Below, piece after piece: positions 23,001 to 38,000 of a DNA stretch of 64,000 bases. The position numbers and the translations under genes were made by a program. How positions within the stretch are numbered: position 1 is the first letter of the stretch; the number at the start of each line of letters is the position of its first letter. This DNA is from Halichondria panicea (taxonomy: Eukaryota; Porifera; Demospongiae; Suberitida; Halichondriidae). Where the stretch lies: NCBI RefSeq assembly GCF_963675165.1, contig NC_087389.1, positions 5,306,120 through 5,370,119 of the forward strand. The letters run 5' to 3'. Under the pieces are notes generated by a model that was given only the letters and a program-made list of their open reading frames with translations, did not search any database and had not been told where the DNA came from.

Positions 23001-26000
23001 GCTAGAGCTCTTCTGGCAAAGCTCAGAGCACCCTCCATGCTCGTAATGGCTGTCTCGTGGTATTCTTTCTGTGCCCACAATTCTTTGAGGAGTTTCGTAC
23101 AAGTATCGTCAATCTTCTTGAGTAGTTCTTTACGCCTTGCTTCAAGTTGTTGGATGAGACCATCAACTTTCTTATCGACTTGAGCTTTAAGTGTAGTTAA
23201 AAGTTCTGATTTCTCCTTTTCAACAAACGAGATGTATTTCATATTATTACACGTAGCTTCAAATTCTTTCAACTTGGATTCAGTGGTCTCAACTAATTCA
23301 TTGATGGTCTCTTCTGCTTTAATTCTTGCTCCATCATTGCTCCTGATATCGTGACCATTGTGAGCGCTCACAAAACAGTGTACACACACCAACGTCATAC
23401 ACGAGTTGCAATACAGCTTGAGACCTTCCTCAGGGTGAATGGTACAGTAGTAGGACTTCTTCGGCAGAACAGTACTTTCGATTTCTTGGTCATCACTTTC
23501 GTAGCTCACAATTTCGTGCAAACGAAACAGTTTGAATTGCTTGTGAGCTGTTAAGCACTCGTTGCAGATGTGGGAGCAGGTGTTGCAATAAGCCACTGCA
23601 TTGTTGTTATCCTCGCACTGCTGACAAGTGGCCGGGGTGTGTGTGTCCTCCTTGCTTGGTATTAATGTGTAGTCATCCAGAAATCCCTTCACTCCATTAG
23701 GGGGCACCTACATGTACAGATAATCATAAGTTTATTATTCGACATGAACAAGCTAGTACGTACATGTACATCGCAATGTAACCACATAGGTGAAATACTC
23801 ACAAGGACCCGAAAAAAGCATGCACATGAAATGTGCAATAATTATATAAAGTACTGTCAATCAGGCTTGTACACAGTCGACGTATCCTTTACAAAGATTA
23901 AATACACATTCTAACCCAGGCTACAATATGTGCGGTCCCTTCCTTACCTGATGCTGTGTCCTGCACTGAGGACAGGTGAGGTGGTCTTTGGTCTTCTCGT
24001 GAATTCCCTCCAGACAATGGAGACAGAAGCTGTGACAACACGGCAACACTTTGGGCTCTCTGAAACCACTCAGACACACACTACAACTCAACTCCTCAGC
24101 TACTGGCAACTCTATACTGGCCATTTTTCAGTAGCACATGTTTTATGTGACATATGCATGACTAGTTTTTGCATGTGACGTGCATGCATGTACCACACTA
24201 ATCAGCTCGGGCCCATATATGGAAATGTAGTATTAACCACATGCATTACAGACATACACACATTTGTCAATGTTGCTGATATCCCACAACCTTTTCCGTT
24301 TCACCCATAATATTATGTATACTGGGGGTTCTAAGAAGCTCACATATCTATTCTATGCAAGCATGGCTACTGCAACAAGTATAGATGTGATGTGAGATGT
24401 GCTTGCACAATACAGGTTTTGAAATTCTGGGATTCACTAATGACAACCAACAAATGGTATAACACATCGTAAGAAATAAAGATAAAAGTCAAGTACATAA
24501 CACTACATAGCCTGGCATAAATAAACTTTAAGAGTAGCTGATACTGATTGATAACAATACTGCCCACTTGCTGTCAGGTTTAAAGTTATGCGTGTAGTTC
24601 CACTTGAAGGAAAAAAACTAACCGTCCATTCATTTTGACACTTCACAACATCCACGGCAACATTCTCTGTGAAATGTTGTGGTAGGTGTCGTCTTTGGGT
24701 AAAACTATACATATTTCTAGAGCCATCACACGATGCTGATCCACTGATTTTCAGATCATGATGCTCTCTAAGCTGGAAATTTTTAGGAGTATTGGCGAAA
24801 GCTACCATCAAATTATAAGCAACCCTTTCTCCTGATATGAAAGTATTCGACATTTCAATAGGTTCAATTTTAATAGTCGGAACAGAAGTATGAGCAACAA
24901 TTTTTCCGACACTAACTTCGTCAGATGTTTCAGGCGTCCAATTCACTAAACATGCTTCGATTTTCTCAGTCTCTTGAATGTCCCATTTTAGCTGACTCAG
25001 CTCTTTCAGTCTGGAGGTGACTTGTGCACAGAGGGCCAGTAGTTCCGTGTCTTCCTTGCGGGCTAGAGCTCTTCTGGCAAAGCTCAGAGCACCCTCCATG
25101 CTCGTAATGGCTGTCTCGTGGTATTCTTTCTGTGCCCACAATTCTTTGAGGTCTTTCGTACAAGCATCGTCAATCTCCTTGTGTAGTTCTTTACGCCTTA
25201 CTTCAAGTTGTTGGATGAGACAATCAACCTTCTTATCGACTTCAACTTTAAGTAGAGTTGAAATTTCTGCTTTCTCTTTTTCGACAGCAGAGATGTATTT
25301 CATATTATCGGTGAACTCTGTCAATTTCGAATCTGTTTCTTTCACTAGATCGTTGATACTTTGTTCCACTTCTTGTCTTATTTTGTCATCGATGCTTCCA
25401 ATGTCATGGCCGTTGTGATTATTCACAAAACAGTACACACATACCAACGATAGACAGGTTTTGCAGTAAAACTTGAGATTCTCCTGTGGGTGGACAGTAC
25501 AGTAGTAGGCCTTCCTCAGTTGAACAGTAATTTCGCTTTCACTTTCCTGGTTATCACTTTCGTAGCTCACAATTTCGTGCAAATGAAACACTTTGAATTC
25601 TTTGTGAGCTGTTAAGCACTTATCACAGATATGGGAGCAAGTGTTGCAATAAGCCACAGCATTGTTGTTATCCTCGCACTGCTGACAAGTGGCCGGGGTG
25701 TGTGTGTCCTCCTTGCTTGTTATTAATGTGTAGTCATTCAGAAACCCCTTCACTCCATTAGGGGGCACCTACATGGGAACAATTGAGGTATCTAACCAGA
25801 TAATCATGTAACTAGGCATGTACAAGTACATTGCAATGCATAAACTTACGTGTACAGTGTGCAACATACAGGGAAAAAAGCATATATGCAATAATCAATC
25901 AGGCTTGTACAGTGTCATTCACATGCGATTAACGCATTCTAAACCCAGGTATGATATGTACAGTCTCCTCTCCTTACCTGATGCTGTACTCTGCACTGAG

Positions 26001-29000
26001 GACAGGTGAGGCTTTTCTTGTCTTCGGTTTTCTCGTGAGCTTCTTCCAGACAATGGAGACAGAAGCTGTGACAACACGGCAACACTTTGGGCTCTCTAAA
26101 ACCACTCAGACACACACTACAACTCAACTCCTCAGCTACTGGTAACTCTATACCGGCAATTTTTCAGTAGCACGTGTTTTGTGGGGTGAATGACATGTGA
26201 CATGATGGACCTGTGCATGTGATAGGTTCCCTAGACTACACACGTTGCCCACTAATCAAGTTAAGCCAATGACATCTCACACACCAAATACAAAATAGTT
26301 ATGCTGCTGCCAAGGGCGTAGACAATCTGAGGTTGGGAAGGGTATACCGATAGTGTCATGAATCAGCCGCCCTTCCTAGGGGAGAGACCATCTGAGCACT
26401 TTAGTCTGAACTTTTTTGTCAGGTCGGAATTCCGACCTGAAAATAAAATGAAATAAAGAATGACAAGAACAATCTATAGCTTGTCTTAGCCAGTCTACAG
26501 TAAGTCGAGTTGACACTAGGCCTGTGCAACCCTTGTCTTGTTACGTTCTTGGAGCAAGCCAAACAAAAATTGATTACCGTATATGCTCGATCAGAGGCCG
26601 CTCTTGTATAAAGGCCGCACTCAAATAGTAGCCTCCCTTGCTAGCAAAATGAAACATTTAGTAGCCGCTCTCAAATAGTAGTCTAGTGAACTTTGACTCT
26701 AGTATTTCTGCACGTGGCAGCCAAAAAAATTATTACTAGCAGCTAGCTACATGTACGTAGCTACAAGTAGCAGCTTGTTAGTGCTTCACAAAGACTTTCT
26801 CATGGCAGAGTTCAAGTTTATGCAGGTGAAAACAACTTTTGATGACAAACTAAATTATCTGGAGCTAATAAACGCCGCTCTTGAACAGTGGCCTCTCTTG
26901 AATTGTAGCCTCCTCTTCCAGCAAAATGAAACATTTAGTAGCCGCGGCTCCTGATCAAGCATATACGGGTATTGTATTCTTCTGGTAGAGTACATACATG
27001 TACATGTAGCACATCACAGATAAGATACAGACTACATGACATTGTACAATTCCCACAGCAAGTACTGCACAACAAAGGCAGGGACACCATGCACCACTAG
27101 GTAACACCTATCATAGGTATCACATGATTAATTGCAGTAGATCTAGCTAGCTAGCTAGAGAACGAGCAATGGCAGAGAGTGCAGTGGTAGAAGAGCTTAA
27201 ATGTTCCATTTGCTTGGATAATTTCAAGAACCCCAAAGTACTGCCGTGTTGTCACAGCTTCTGTCTCCATTGTCTGGAGGGAGCTCACGAGAAAACTAAA
27301 GACAACAAAAGCCTAACCTGTCCTCAGTGCAAGGCTCAACATCAGGTAGAAACTACACGAGTGTCAATACATAACTGTATGCAAGTCTAGACAAACGCTT
27401 GTCTACAATCTATTTAAGTGATTGCACTAAGCTAGCTGTATCCAAACTATTCAACTATAAACTAGTCCATGTACTGACAAAGATAATTATGGCTTTTATT
27501 ATACAGGTTCCTACCAATGGCCTCCATGGTTTCACCGATGATTACACTCTTGCTAATCAGAAACAAGCTGCTACAATCACACCAGTTTGTGAGCAATGTG
27601 ATGATAGCAACAAACCAGTGGCGTACTGCCACACCTGCTCAGACTACCTGTGTGAAGAGTGTTTAAAGGATCACAAAAGAGTAAAAGCTATTCAAGATCA
27701 CAAGACAGTCAATATCACTCCTGATGGGAAGGCTCTTGATATCGAGCCCCAGGCAAAGAAGAGCTATTCGTGCAGTGTTCACCCCGAAGAACCACTAAAG
27801 CTTTACTGCAAGAGTTGTAAGAGCTTGGCCTGCCTCCTGTGCTTTGTGGGGCTACACAACGGCCATGACATTGGAAGCATCGATGGTAAAGCAAGACAAG
27901 AAGTGAAACAAAGTATCAACGATCTAGTGAAAGAGACAGATTTGAAATTGAAGGAATTTGAAGATAGCTTAAAATACGTTTCTGCAGTTGAAAAAGAAAA
28001 AACAGAAGCTCCGATTATACTCAAAGCTCAAGTTGATAAGAAAGTTGATTTTCTCATCCAACAACTTGAAGCAAGGCGTAAAGAACTACACAAGGAGATT
28101 GACGATGCTTGTACGAAAGACCTCAAAGAATTGTGGGCACAGAAAGAATACCACGAGACAGCCATTACGAGCATGGAGGGTGCTCTGAGCTTTGCCAGAA
28201 GAGCTCTAGCCTGCAAGGAAGACACGGAACTACTGGCCCTCTGTGCACAAGTTACCTCCAGACTGAAAGAGCTGAGTCAGCTAAAGTTGGCTAGTCAGTC
28301 CACAATGAAAATTGAAATGACAATTATCGAATTCAAACAGCCTCAGAGGAAGGAAACAGATACGACAGTTGGGGAGATAATTTCTACGCCAGATATACAA
28401 ATTACCACCACAGAGCTACAGAATCGAGTTCGATATTTTTATAACAGAAGTATTACGTTTCAAGTAACGGCAGTAATGAACTGTAAATGTAAATGGAAAC
28501 CTCCTAAACTAACTGCTTCAGCAACTTATACACAGGAAAACGAATATGATCAGAAGACATATAATTGTACGACCGATGAAAATGCTACAGCAAACAGTTG
28601 GACAGTCAAGTTCACTCCTAAACTATCGACTACTTACACAATTACATTTCAAATCAATGGAGACTATGGAGGTATAGAGCTACACAAAGCCTCTGAATAC
28701 CGTATCGAAGTATGTAATGAAGTCATTGACATCAGAAAATTCCATAAGTTTGGGCAAGTCGAGTAACTAGAACTGCACCAACAATGTCTGGTCATAAAAG
28801 TATCAGATTACACGTACTTTTGCTTTCTAATTATGTACATGAATAGCTACATAATTTAGTACACACGCACACACTCCACTATTGATCGTTACTAATTTTA
28901 GCGAATTTGTAATTAACGCTAAATTAAGTACGCGTTAAAGTAAAAAGATCATTCATTCTTGTCTTCACACAACAAGTTATTAGTGGCAGATTTTGATGTT

Positions 29001-32000
29001 AAAGCTTTGTTGTCAAATAAAAACGAGCAAAAGCTAAGAAGCTTGTGACTGAGTCTGCTTACCTGGATGCTATAGCACTGCGTTTACAGCATGGGTTGCC
29101 TCTTTCGATGTTAAAGCCTCGTTGTAGAATAAAAGCGAGCAAAAGCTATTCAGTGAAGAAACTTGAACTTGCACATTGGCCTCTACTAGCATACAGGTGT
29201 CCTTTATTCGAGGCCGGTACGTATTTATAGCTGAAGTGACCCTGTACCAGAAACAATGGAAAAGGGTCGCTAAAGTAGAAAGCTAGAATGATGATATAGA
29301 CTATAGGCTTCTTTGCTGTGATCAGTGCATCCATACCAAATCTCCATTTTCAAAAGTTTCAGCATGTCTCTGGAGTCTATAGAATTTCTTTGCTCATGTT
29401 ACTTGCTACTTAGCAAGCTTTCATGCTTTATATCATGTAAACAGCTGAGGGTTAGCACTTCAGTGCTCTAGTTATTGTGGTAATGCGCCAAAATTAGGTA
29501 CCCTAAAACACAGAGAAAAAGCTACCCATCTATAATAGTACGGTTAAGGTAGCACATCCACTGTTAACATTGTCAATACCAATAATGACTTTAGACTCAC
29601 CCCCCATTGTACTACACTGGTGGTGATTGACCAAGGCAACACAAAAGGTCAACAGCACATGACAAAGAAGAGCTAAATGGCAGAGAGTGCAGTGAAAGAG
29701 CTGAAATGTTCCATTTGCTTGGACAATTTCAAGAATCCCAAAGTGTTGCCGTGTTGTCACAGCTTCTGTCTCCATTGTCTGGAGGGAGCTCATGAGAGAA
29801 ACAAAGACAAGAAAAGCCTACCCTGTCCTCAGTGCAAAGCTCAACATCAGGTAATGTACATGTATAACGCTATGTAAATTATAATTATACACAAAATAAC
29901 TACTAAAGTATCCCTACGTATACATGTACTGAAAAAGATTACTATACAGTCGGCTTATTTATTACAGGTTCCTACCAATGGTCCCCGTGGTTTCCCCGAT
30001 GATTACACTCTTGCTAATCAGAAACACACTGCTACAACCACACCAGTTTGTGAGCAATGTGATGATAGCAACAAACCAGTGGCGTACTGCCACACCTGCT
30101 CAGACTACCTGTGTGAAGAGTGCTTGATAGCTCACAAGAGACTTAAGGCTTATCGAGATCACAAGACAGTCAATATCACTCCTGGGAAGGCTCTTGATTT
30201 CAAGCCCCGGTCAAAGAAGAGCTATTCGTGTAGTGTTCACCCTGAAGAACCACTAAAGCTTTACTGCAAGAGTTGTAAGAGCCTGGCCTGCCTCCTGTGC
30301 TTTGTGGGGCTACACAACGGCCATGACATTGGAAGCATTGATGGTAAAGCACGACAAGAAGTGGAACAAACTATCAACAATCTAGTGAAACAGACAGATT
30401 TGAAATTGACAGAATTTGAAGACGATTTAAAATATGTTTCTACAGTTGAAAAGGAAAAAGCAGAAGCTCCCATTCCATTCAAAGCTCAAGTTGATAAGAA
30501 AGTTGATTCTCTCATCCAACAACTTGAAGCAAGGCGTAAAGAACTACACAAGAAGATTAACGATGCTTGTACGAAAGACCTCAAAGAATTGTGGGCACAG
30601 AAAGAATACCACGAGACAGCCATTATGAGCATGGAGGGTGCTCTGAGCTTTGCCAGAAGAGCTCTAGCCTGCAAGGAAGACACGGAACTACTGGCCCTCG
30701 GTGCACAAGTTACCTCCAGACTGAAAGAGCTGAGTCAGCTAAAATGGGATAGTCAAGACACGGAGAAAATCGAAAGGAAAACCGTCGAATTCAAAGAAGC
30801 TAATAAACAAATAAATGCACAGGAAATAGAAACGGCAGTTGGGGAAATACATGTACAAACTGTTACGCCAGATATACAAATTACAACCACTGAGCTACAG
30901 AATGAGGTTCCATATTCTCATGGTTGTAGTATTACGCTTCAAGTAACGGCAACAGTGAATTTTAAATGTAAAACCCCTAAACTAACTGCTTCAGCAACTT
31001 GTACAGCCTTACCACATAATTCTGGATGGGATCTTGAGGAGGAATACTATGATTGTACAAGTGAGCAAAATACTACAGCGAACAGTTGGACAGTCAAGTT
31101 CACTCCTGAAGAACCAAATACTTTCACGATTACACTTCAAGTCAAAGGGAAGTATGGAGGCATAGAGCTACACAAAACTTCTACACACTACATCCGAAGT
31201 ATATTGCATTAATTGGTAGAACTATCACACAATATGACAATGTTTAGTTATACACGTTGTAAACATAAATAGTACGTAATTTATGAATCACGCAAATATG
31301 GTGCTAATGTCTTTGTGATAAGTTCATATCTTCTCATGCAGGGACGTATCTGTGAAGGGGTCTATAAACTACAGCGCATGCTGAACAAATAAAAAAAATG
31401 TGCATATACGTACATGTGGCACACATTTTTAGCACTTTTTCTCAATTTAAGCAAATTAGTGTCACAGCTAATATATACACCACAGACAAGAGCAAATACA
31501 CACATTCGCTAAAGTCTATTGGAGTGAGGAAGTTGTGTGGTCATTTATGGCTTCATTTATGTGGTTGACAAGTATGCCAGGACTTCTACAATGGAAATGT
31601 TAACTTTAGCTTCGAGCTATCACCTCTAGGAATATTTTAAAGGTAAACTCAACACAAATAATAATTATTCAGAACCATTCCAGGAAAGCAACACAAAAGG
31701 TTAATCACATGATTTCAAACAGCTAAAAACAAACAATAACAGAAAGTGCAGTAAAAGAAGAGCTGAACTTAAAGTGTTGCCGCTTCTGTCTCCATTGTAA
31801 AGCTTGTATACAAACTAACTATAGTATCCCTACGTACTTGCCATGAACTAGCTGTCAAAGATTAACTATACGGTTGGCTTATTTATGTACAGGTTCCTAC
31901 CAATGGTCCCCGTGGTTTCCCCGATGATTACACTCTTGCTAATCATAAAAACGATCCAACAACCACACCAGTTTGTGAGCAATGTGATGATAGCAACAAA

Positions 32001-35000
32001 CCAGTAGCGTACTGGTGCTCTGAGCTTTGCCAGAAGAGCTCTAGCCTGCATGCAAGGAAGACACGGAACTACTAGCCCAAGTCACCTCCAGACTAAAAGA
32101 GCTGAGTCAGTTGATATGGGATACCCAATCCACAATGAAATTGAACTATCGAATTCATAGAAGTGAACGAACAAACATATGCACAGTCTCTCATGGTTAG
32201 TGAAGGGGAAACAGATACGACAGTTGGGGAAATACATGGCAATTTATCATCACAGGGCTACGGGACTGTGTTCCATATAGCAGTACATGTACTGCATTAT
32301 AAATGGAAATGCATAAACTAACCGCTTCAACTAAATGTAGGTTCTCCTATATCCAATCCTCTATAATTATTCAGTCAAATTACAACTGAAGCACATGCTA
32401 CAGCAACAGTTGGACAGTCAAGTTTACTCCTAAACTATCGACTACTTACACGATTACATTTCAGATCAATGGTGACGGAGGCATAGAGCTACACAAAGCC
32501 TCAGAATACCGTATCGAAGTATGTAATGAAGTCATTGACATCAGAAAATTCCATAAGTTTGGGCAAGTCGAGTAACTAGAACTGCACCAATCATATTGTA
32601 ACAATGTCTGCATGCATAGAAGAATCAGATTACACGTTATGTATGTTGCTTTCTCTCTATGTACTTTATTAAAACTGTGCACAACACCATAATGCCATGA
32701 TTGAAACTAGAGCAACTCAAAGAGGTTTGTACACCTTGTAGAGTAACTGTACGCACTATTTATTTTGTGTACAGTCAATGGACTATAAGGATGGTGGTGT
32801 CAACAGGGTGGGGCTACGGGTTCCAAGGCAAAGGCTACATAACAGAGATATAATTATAGTTCTAACCTTAGTAGATTGCAGAGTCCATGCAGGGATTCAG
32901 GGAATTAGAAGAAACATCAAAACATCAAACCACTAATTATTGATAGAGTATAGAGCACCCACAGATAAAGATAATATTGCAACACACAACAACAAAAGGC
33001 AACATAAAAGGTCAACGATTTTAAAGAGCTAAAGACAAAAATGGCAGAGAGTGCAGTGAAAGAACAGCTGAAATGTTCCATTTGCTTGGACAATTTCAAG
33101 AAGCCCAAAGTGTTGCCGTGTTGTCACAGCTTCTGTCTCCATTGTCTGGAGGGAGCTCACGAGATAAACAAAGACAAGAAAAGCCTAACCTGTCCTCAGT
33201 GCAATGCTCCACATCAGGTAGAAACTATTAGCTATGTATACAAACTAACTAAGTATCATACGTACATGTACTGACAAAGATTAATTATACGGTTGGCCGG
33301 CTTTTATTACAGGTTCCTACCAATGGTCCCCGTGGTTTCCCTGATGACTACACTCTTGCTAATCAGAAACAAGCTGCTACAACCACACCAGTTTGTGAGC
33401 AATGTGATGATAGCAACAAACCAGTGGCGTACTGCCACACCTGCTCAGACTACTTGTGTGATGAGTGCTTGAAAGCTCACAAGAGACTTAAGGCTTATCG
33501 AGATCACAAGACAGTCAATATCACTCCTGGGAAGGCTCTTGATATCAAGCCTCAGGCAAAGAAGAGCTATTTGTGCAGTGTTCATCCTGAAAAACTACTA
33601 GAGCTTTACTGCAAGAGTTGTAAGAGCTTGGCCTGCCTCCTGTGCTTTGTGGGGCTACACAACGGCCATGACATTGGAAGCATTGATGACAAAACAAGAC
33701 AAGAAGTGGAACAAAGTATCAACGATATAGTGAAAGAAACAGATTCGAAATTGAAGCAATTTGAAGAGAGCTTAAAATACGTTTCTGCAGTTGAAAAAGA
33801 AAAAGCAGAAGCTCCCATTACACTCAAAGCTCAAGTTGATAAAAAAGTTGATTTTCTCATCCAAAAACTTGAAGCAAGGCGTAAAAAACTACACAAGGAG
33901 ATTGACGATGCTTGTACGAAAGTCCACAAGGAATTGTGGGCACAGAAAGAATACCACGAGACAGCCATTACAAACATGGAGGGTGCTCTGAGCTTTACCA
34001 GAAGAGCTCTGGCCTGCAAGGAAAACACGGAACTACTGGCTCTCGGTGCACAAGTCACCTCCAGACTGAAAGAGCTGAGTCAGCTAAAATGGGATACCCA
34101 GTCCACGGAGAAAATCGAAATGATAACAATCGAATTCAAAGAAGTGAACGAACAAACATATACACAGTCTCTCACGGTTAGTGAAGGGGAAACAGATACG
34201 ACAGTTGGGGAAATACATGTACAAACTTCTACGCCAGATATACAAATTACCGTGACAGAGCTAGAGAATTGTAGTGTTATGCTTCAAGTAACGGCAGTAA
34301 TGAAAGGGAAATGTAAACCTCCTAAACTAACTGCTTCAGCAACTTGTACACCCATGCACTGTGTACGTGGTCAAATTACAACAGAAGAAAATGCTGCAGT
34401 AAATAGTTGGACAGTGGAGTTTACTCCTATACAACCATGTACCTACACGATTACATTTGAAGTCAATGGGGAATATGGAGGCATAGACCTACACAAAGCT
34501 TATGACTATCGCATCAAACATTGCGAAAAATTTTCTCAAGTGCTTTATAAGAAGAGCAGGAAAAAAAAGGGCAAGAAAATGCCAGAAGTCGAGAATTAGA
34601 GCATCATGGTCATATGATGTAGATTGTGTAGCATAATTTAGTTTCAAGCACCTGTGGTGTAAAATGCCTTGGTCTAAGAAAGTTGATTACCCGAGGTGCG
34701 TGTGGGCGACCACAGGTATAGTAGTCTGTTGGTCTGTTTGTCTGTTGGTCTGTTTGTAATATTATTATCTGATTATCTGAGTCTACTCACCTGAATGCCA
34801 TAGCACTGCGTTTATACAGCATGGATAGCCTTCACACAACAAGTTATGAGTTTAAAAGTGGCAGATTTTAATGTTAAAGCTTTGTTGTCGTATAAAAGCT
34901 AAGAAGCTAAGAAACTTAGCACGTTGCCTAGCTCTACATGCACAGCTGAAGTGATCGTACAATTGTAGGTTGTTGCATGCTTTTTTACTCCTCTGGTTTT

Positions 35001-38000
35001 TATAGATCTATTTATTCATGTCAACAGCCGAGGGTTAGCACTTCAATGCTTTAAATTGTTTGTTTGAGCAAACATACATGTACGCACAGCATGTTGTGGT
35101 TCGTGTCAAAAAGGGGAAATACCATCCAGTCCTAAATTGTTGTGTGGTAATTACAATCAGCAGCTGCTAGGCCAGCCATACAAATCACCACAGATAAGCA
35201 AGAAAATCGTGCCGTATGTCCTTTAGGTGAAGACGCTCGCATTCAAGCTACATCAAGAGTGGTTATGAACAAAAAAAAATTAAAGCACAAAACGAACTAT
35301 TTCAGCCATTGATTCACATACACGTACATTTAGGGGCCACCCAGTACCTAATTGCTACGGTGCTGAACAACTTGATGTTCAAGAAAATGCTGAACCGAAC
35401 AGTTGGACAGTCAAGTTCAATCCTAAAACTGAAAGGAAGTACAGAATTCTAATTCAAGTATGAGGGAAATATGGCAACACAAGTCTGGAACAGTATTGAA
35501 CATGTCCTTATGGTATAGAGAGTCAAAAGTGAACCAAAAGTGTTTGCGTATTCATTGAGAGAACAGAATCGTACTATTAACCTGTAATTGACACAGTCAA
35601 GTTATGTACAACAATTAAATCCGCAAAACCTAATTATTACTAGTAAATACACACGATCCTTGCCAGAACGCAATAGTTAGATCGCAAAAGTGTCCAATTT
35701 TCTGCTGATTTGGCTCATTTGCAAAGTTTTTCACCTACAAAATATTCTAGTAATATGGTACGTACTGTGCACATGACCATAATAAACTCTCAAAACGTAC
35801 AATTTATATGTAAGTGCATGTAACCATGCAAACGAAATGCAAATTATATTTTACACTGTATACAAGGCCCACACAACAATCTTAATTCCCTACGTGTATC
35901 AGAAAATCATATGTAGAGCTACGTACTTAAAGCCTAGAGCAAGCATTCAGACAACTAAAATCTATTTAATGTTGTCATATAGCTATAGGATTCCTTGCTA
36001 AAAAGCGCTTCTACATGTAGCTAAAAGTCAGTATTTTCCACGTGCAACGTGCCACATAAAGCAAGTCATTAATTGGCCACAACTCTCGGGCCGAACTCAA
36101 CACAAATAGATTGTACACGGAGGTGTATGTATGTACTGGGGCTATACACAATTAATGAAAAAAGAAGACAAGAAGACATGCATATGTAGTTCAGGGTACA
36201 CATGCAGTTTCATAAACAGCAAGCCACTAATTAGTGATAGAGTGTACAGCACACCACAACACAGACAAAATACAATTAATACCCACATTAGGCAGCATCA
36301 CATGTCAGATTTCTTAGAAGAGCTATTAAAAATGGCAGAGAGTGCAGTGAAAGAAGAGCTCATTTGCTTGGACAACTTTAACAATCCCAAAGTGTTGCCT
36401 TGTTGTCACAGCTTCTGTCTCCATTGTCTGAAGGGAGCTCACGAGAGAACCAAAAACAAGAATGGCCTAACCTGTGCTGACATCAGGTACATGTAGAAAC
36501 AATTCTACATAGCTTACAAGACATGTGTTTTAAATTTGTATTAACAAACTAGCTAACAGGTATCCATAATTATTTGTATATATGAACACTTTATTACAGG
36601 TTCCTACCAATGGTCCCCATGGTTTCCCAGACAATTACACCCTTGCCAATCAGAAATACCCTGCTAAATCTACAACAGTTTGTGAGCAATGTGACGATAG
36701 CAACAAACCAGTGGCGTACTGCCACACCTGCTCAGACTACCTGTGTGAAGAGTGCTTGAAAGCTCACAAAAGAGTAAAAGTTGTTTGAGATCACAAGACA
36801 GTCAATATCACTCCTGGGAAGGCTCTTGATATCGAGCCCCAAGCAAACAAGAGCTATTCGTGTAGTGTTCACCCCGAAAAACCACTAGAGCTTTACTGCA
36901 AGGATTGTAAGAGCTTGGCCTGCCTCCTGTGTCTTGCGGGGCTACACAACCGTCATGACATTGGAAGCATCGATGGTAAAGCAAGACAAGAAGTGGAAGA
37001 AACCACCAAAGACCTAGTAAAAAAAACAGATTCGAAATTGACAGAATTCAAATACACTTTGAAATATGTTTCTGCAGTTGAAAAGGAAAAAGCAGAAGCT
37101 CCTATTCCACTCAAAGCTCAAGTCGATAAGAAAGTTGATGGTCTCATCCAACAACTTGAAGCAAGGCGTAAAGAACTACACAAGGAGATTGACGATGCTT
37201 GTACGAAGGACCTCAAAGAATTGTGTGCACAGAAAGAATATCACAAGAGAGCCATTACGAGCATGGAGGGTGCTCTGAGCTTTGCCAGAAGAGCTCTAGC
37301 CTGCAAGGAAGACACAGAACTACTGGCCCTCTGTGCACAAGTCACTATCAAAATGGAAATGCTGAGTCAGCTAAAATCGGACAGTCAAAATACAGAGAAA
37401 ATCGAAATGAAAAACGTCAAATTCAAAGAAACTAATGAACAGGAAACTGATACGGTTGGGGATATACATGTACAAACGTTTACGCCAGATATAAAAATTA
37501 GGACCACAGAGCTACAAAAACGCGTTCCATTTTCTGAGGGTTGTAGTATTTCCTTTCAAGTAACGGCAGCAGTGAATTTTAAATGTAAAACTCCTAAGCT
37601 AACTGCTTCAGCAACATATACAGCCCTGTACTATGACTATGAATACGGTCAAGACACATATAAATATAAATGTATAACTGAAGAAAATGCTACAGCAAAC
37701 AGTTGGACGGTCAAGTTCACTCCTAAAGAAACAAATACTTACACGATTACACTTCAAGTCAAAGGGCAGTATGGAGCCACATACCTACGCAAAACTTTGG
37801 ACTACCAGATCGAAGTACATGTACATTATAGTGCACTAGAGGAGGAGCAAATGGAAGTACATGAGAATAAATTGAGTTGGTAGAACTGCATCATACAATA
37901 ATTACATGACAATGTTTTGGTTACATAAATGTATAAGATCGCATGTTCTAAGTGTAACTATAATGAATGAAGCACATGTGGTGCAAAATTCCTTGGTCTA

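Noticed and set aside
28109-28294. Second open frame of about 61 codons ([20 protein letters not shown]...) over the coiled-coil core, present in about ten TRIM copies
   Set aside because: It is a shifted-frame shadow of the coiled coil. It recurs only because the core is nearly identical at DNA level between copies; it has no start context or domain of its own.
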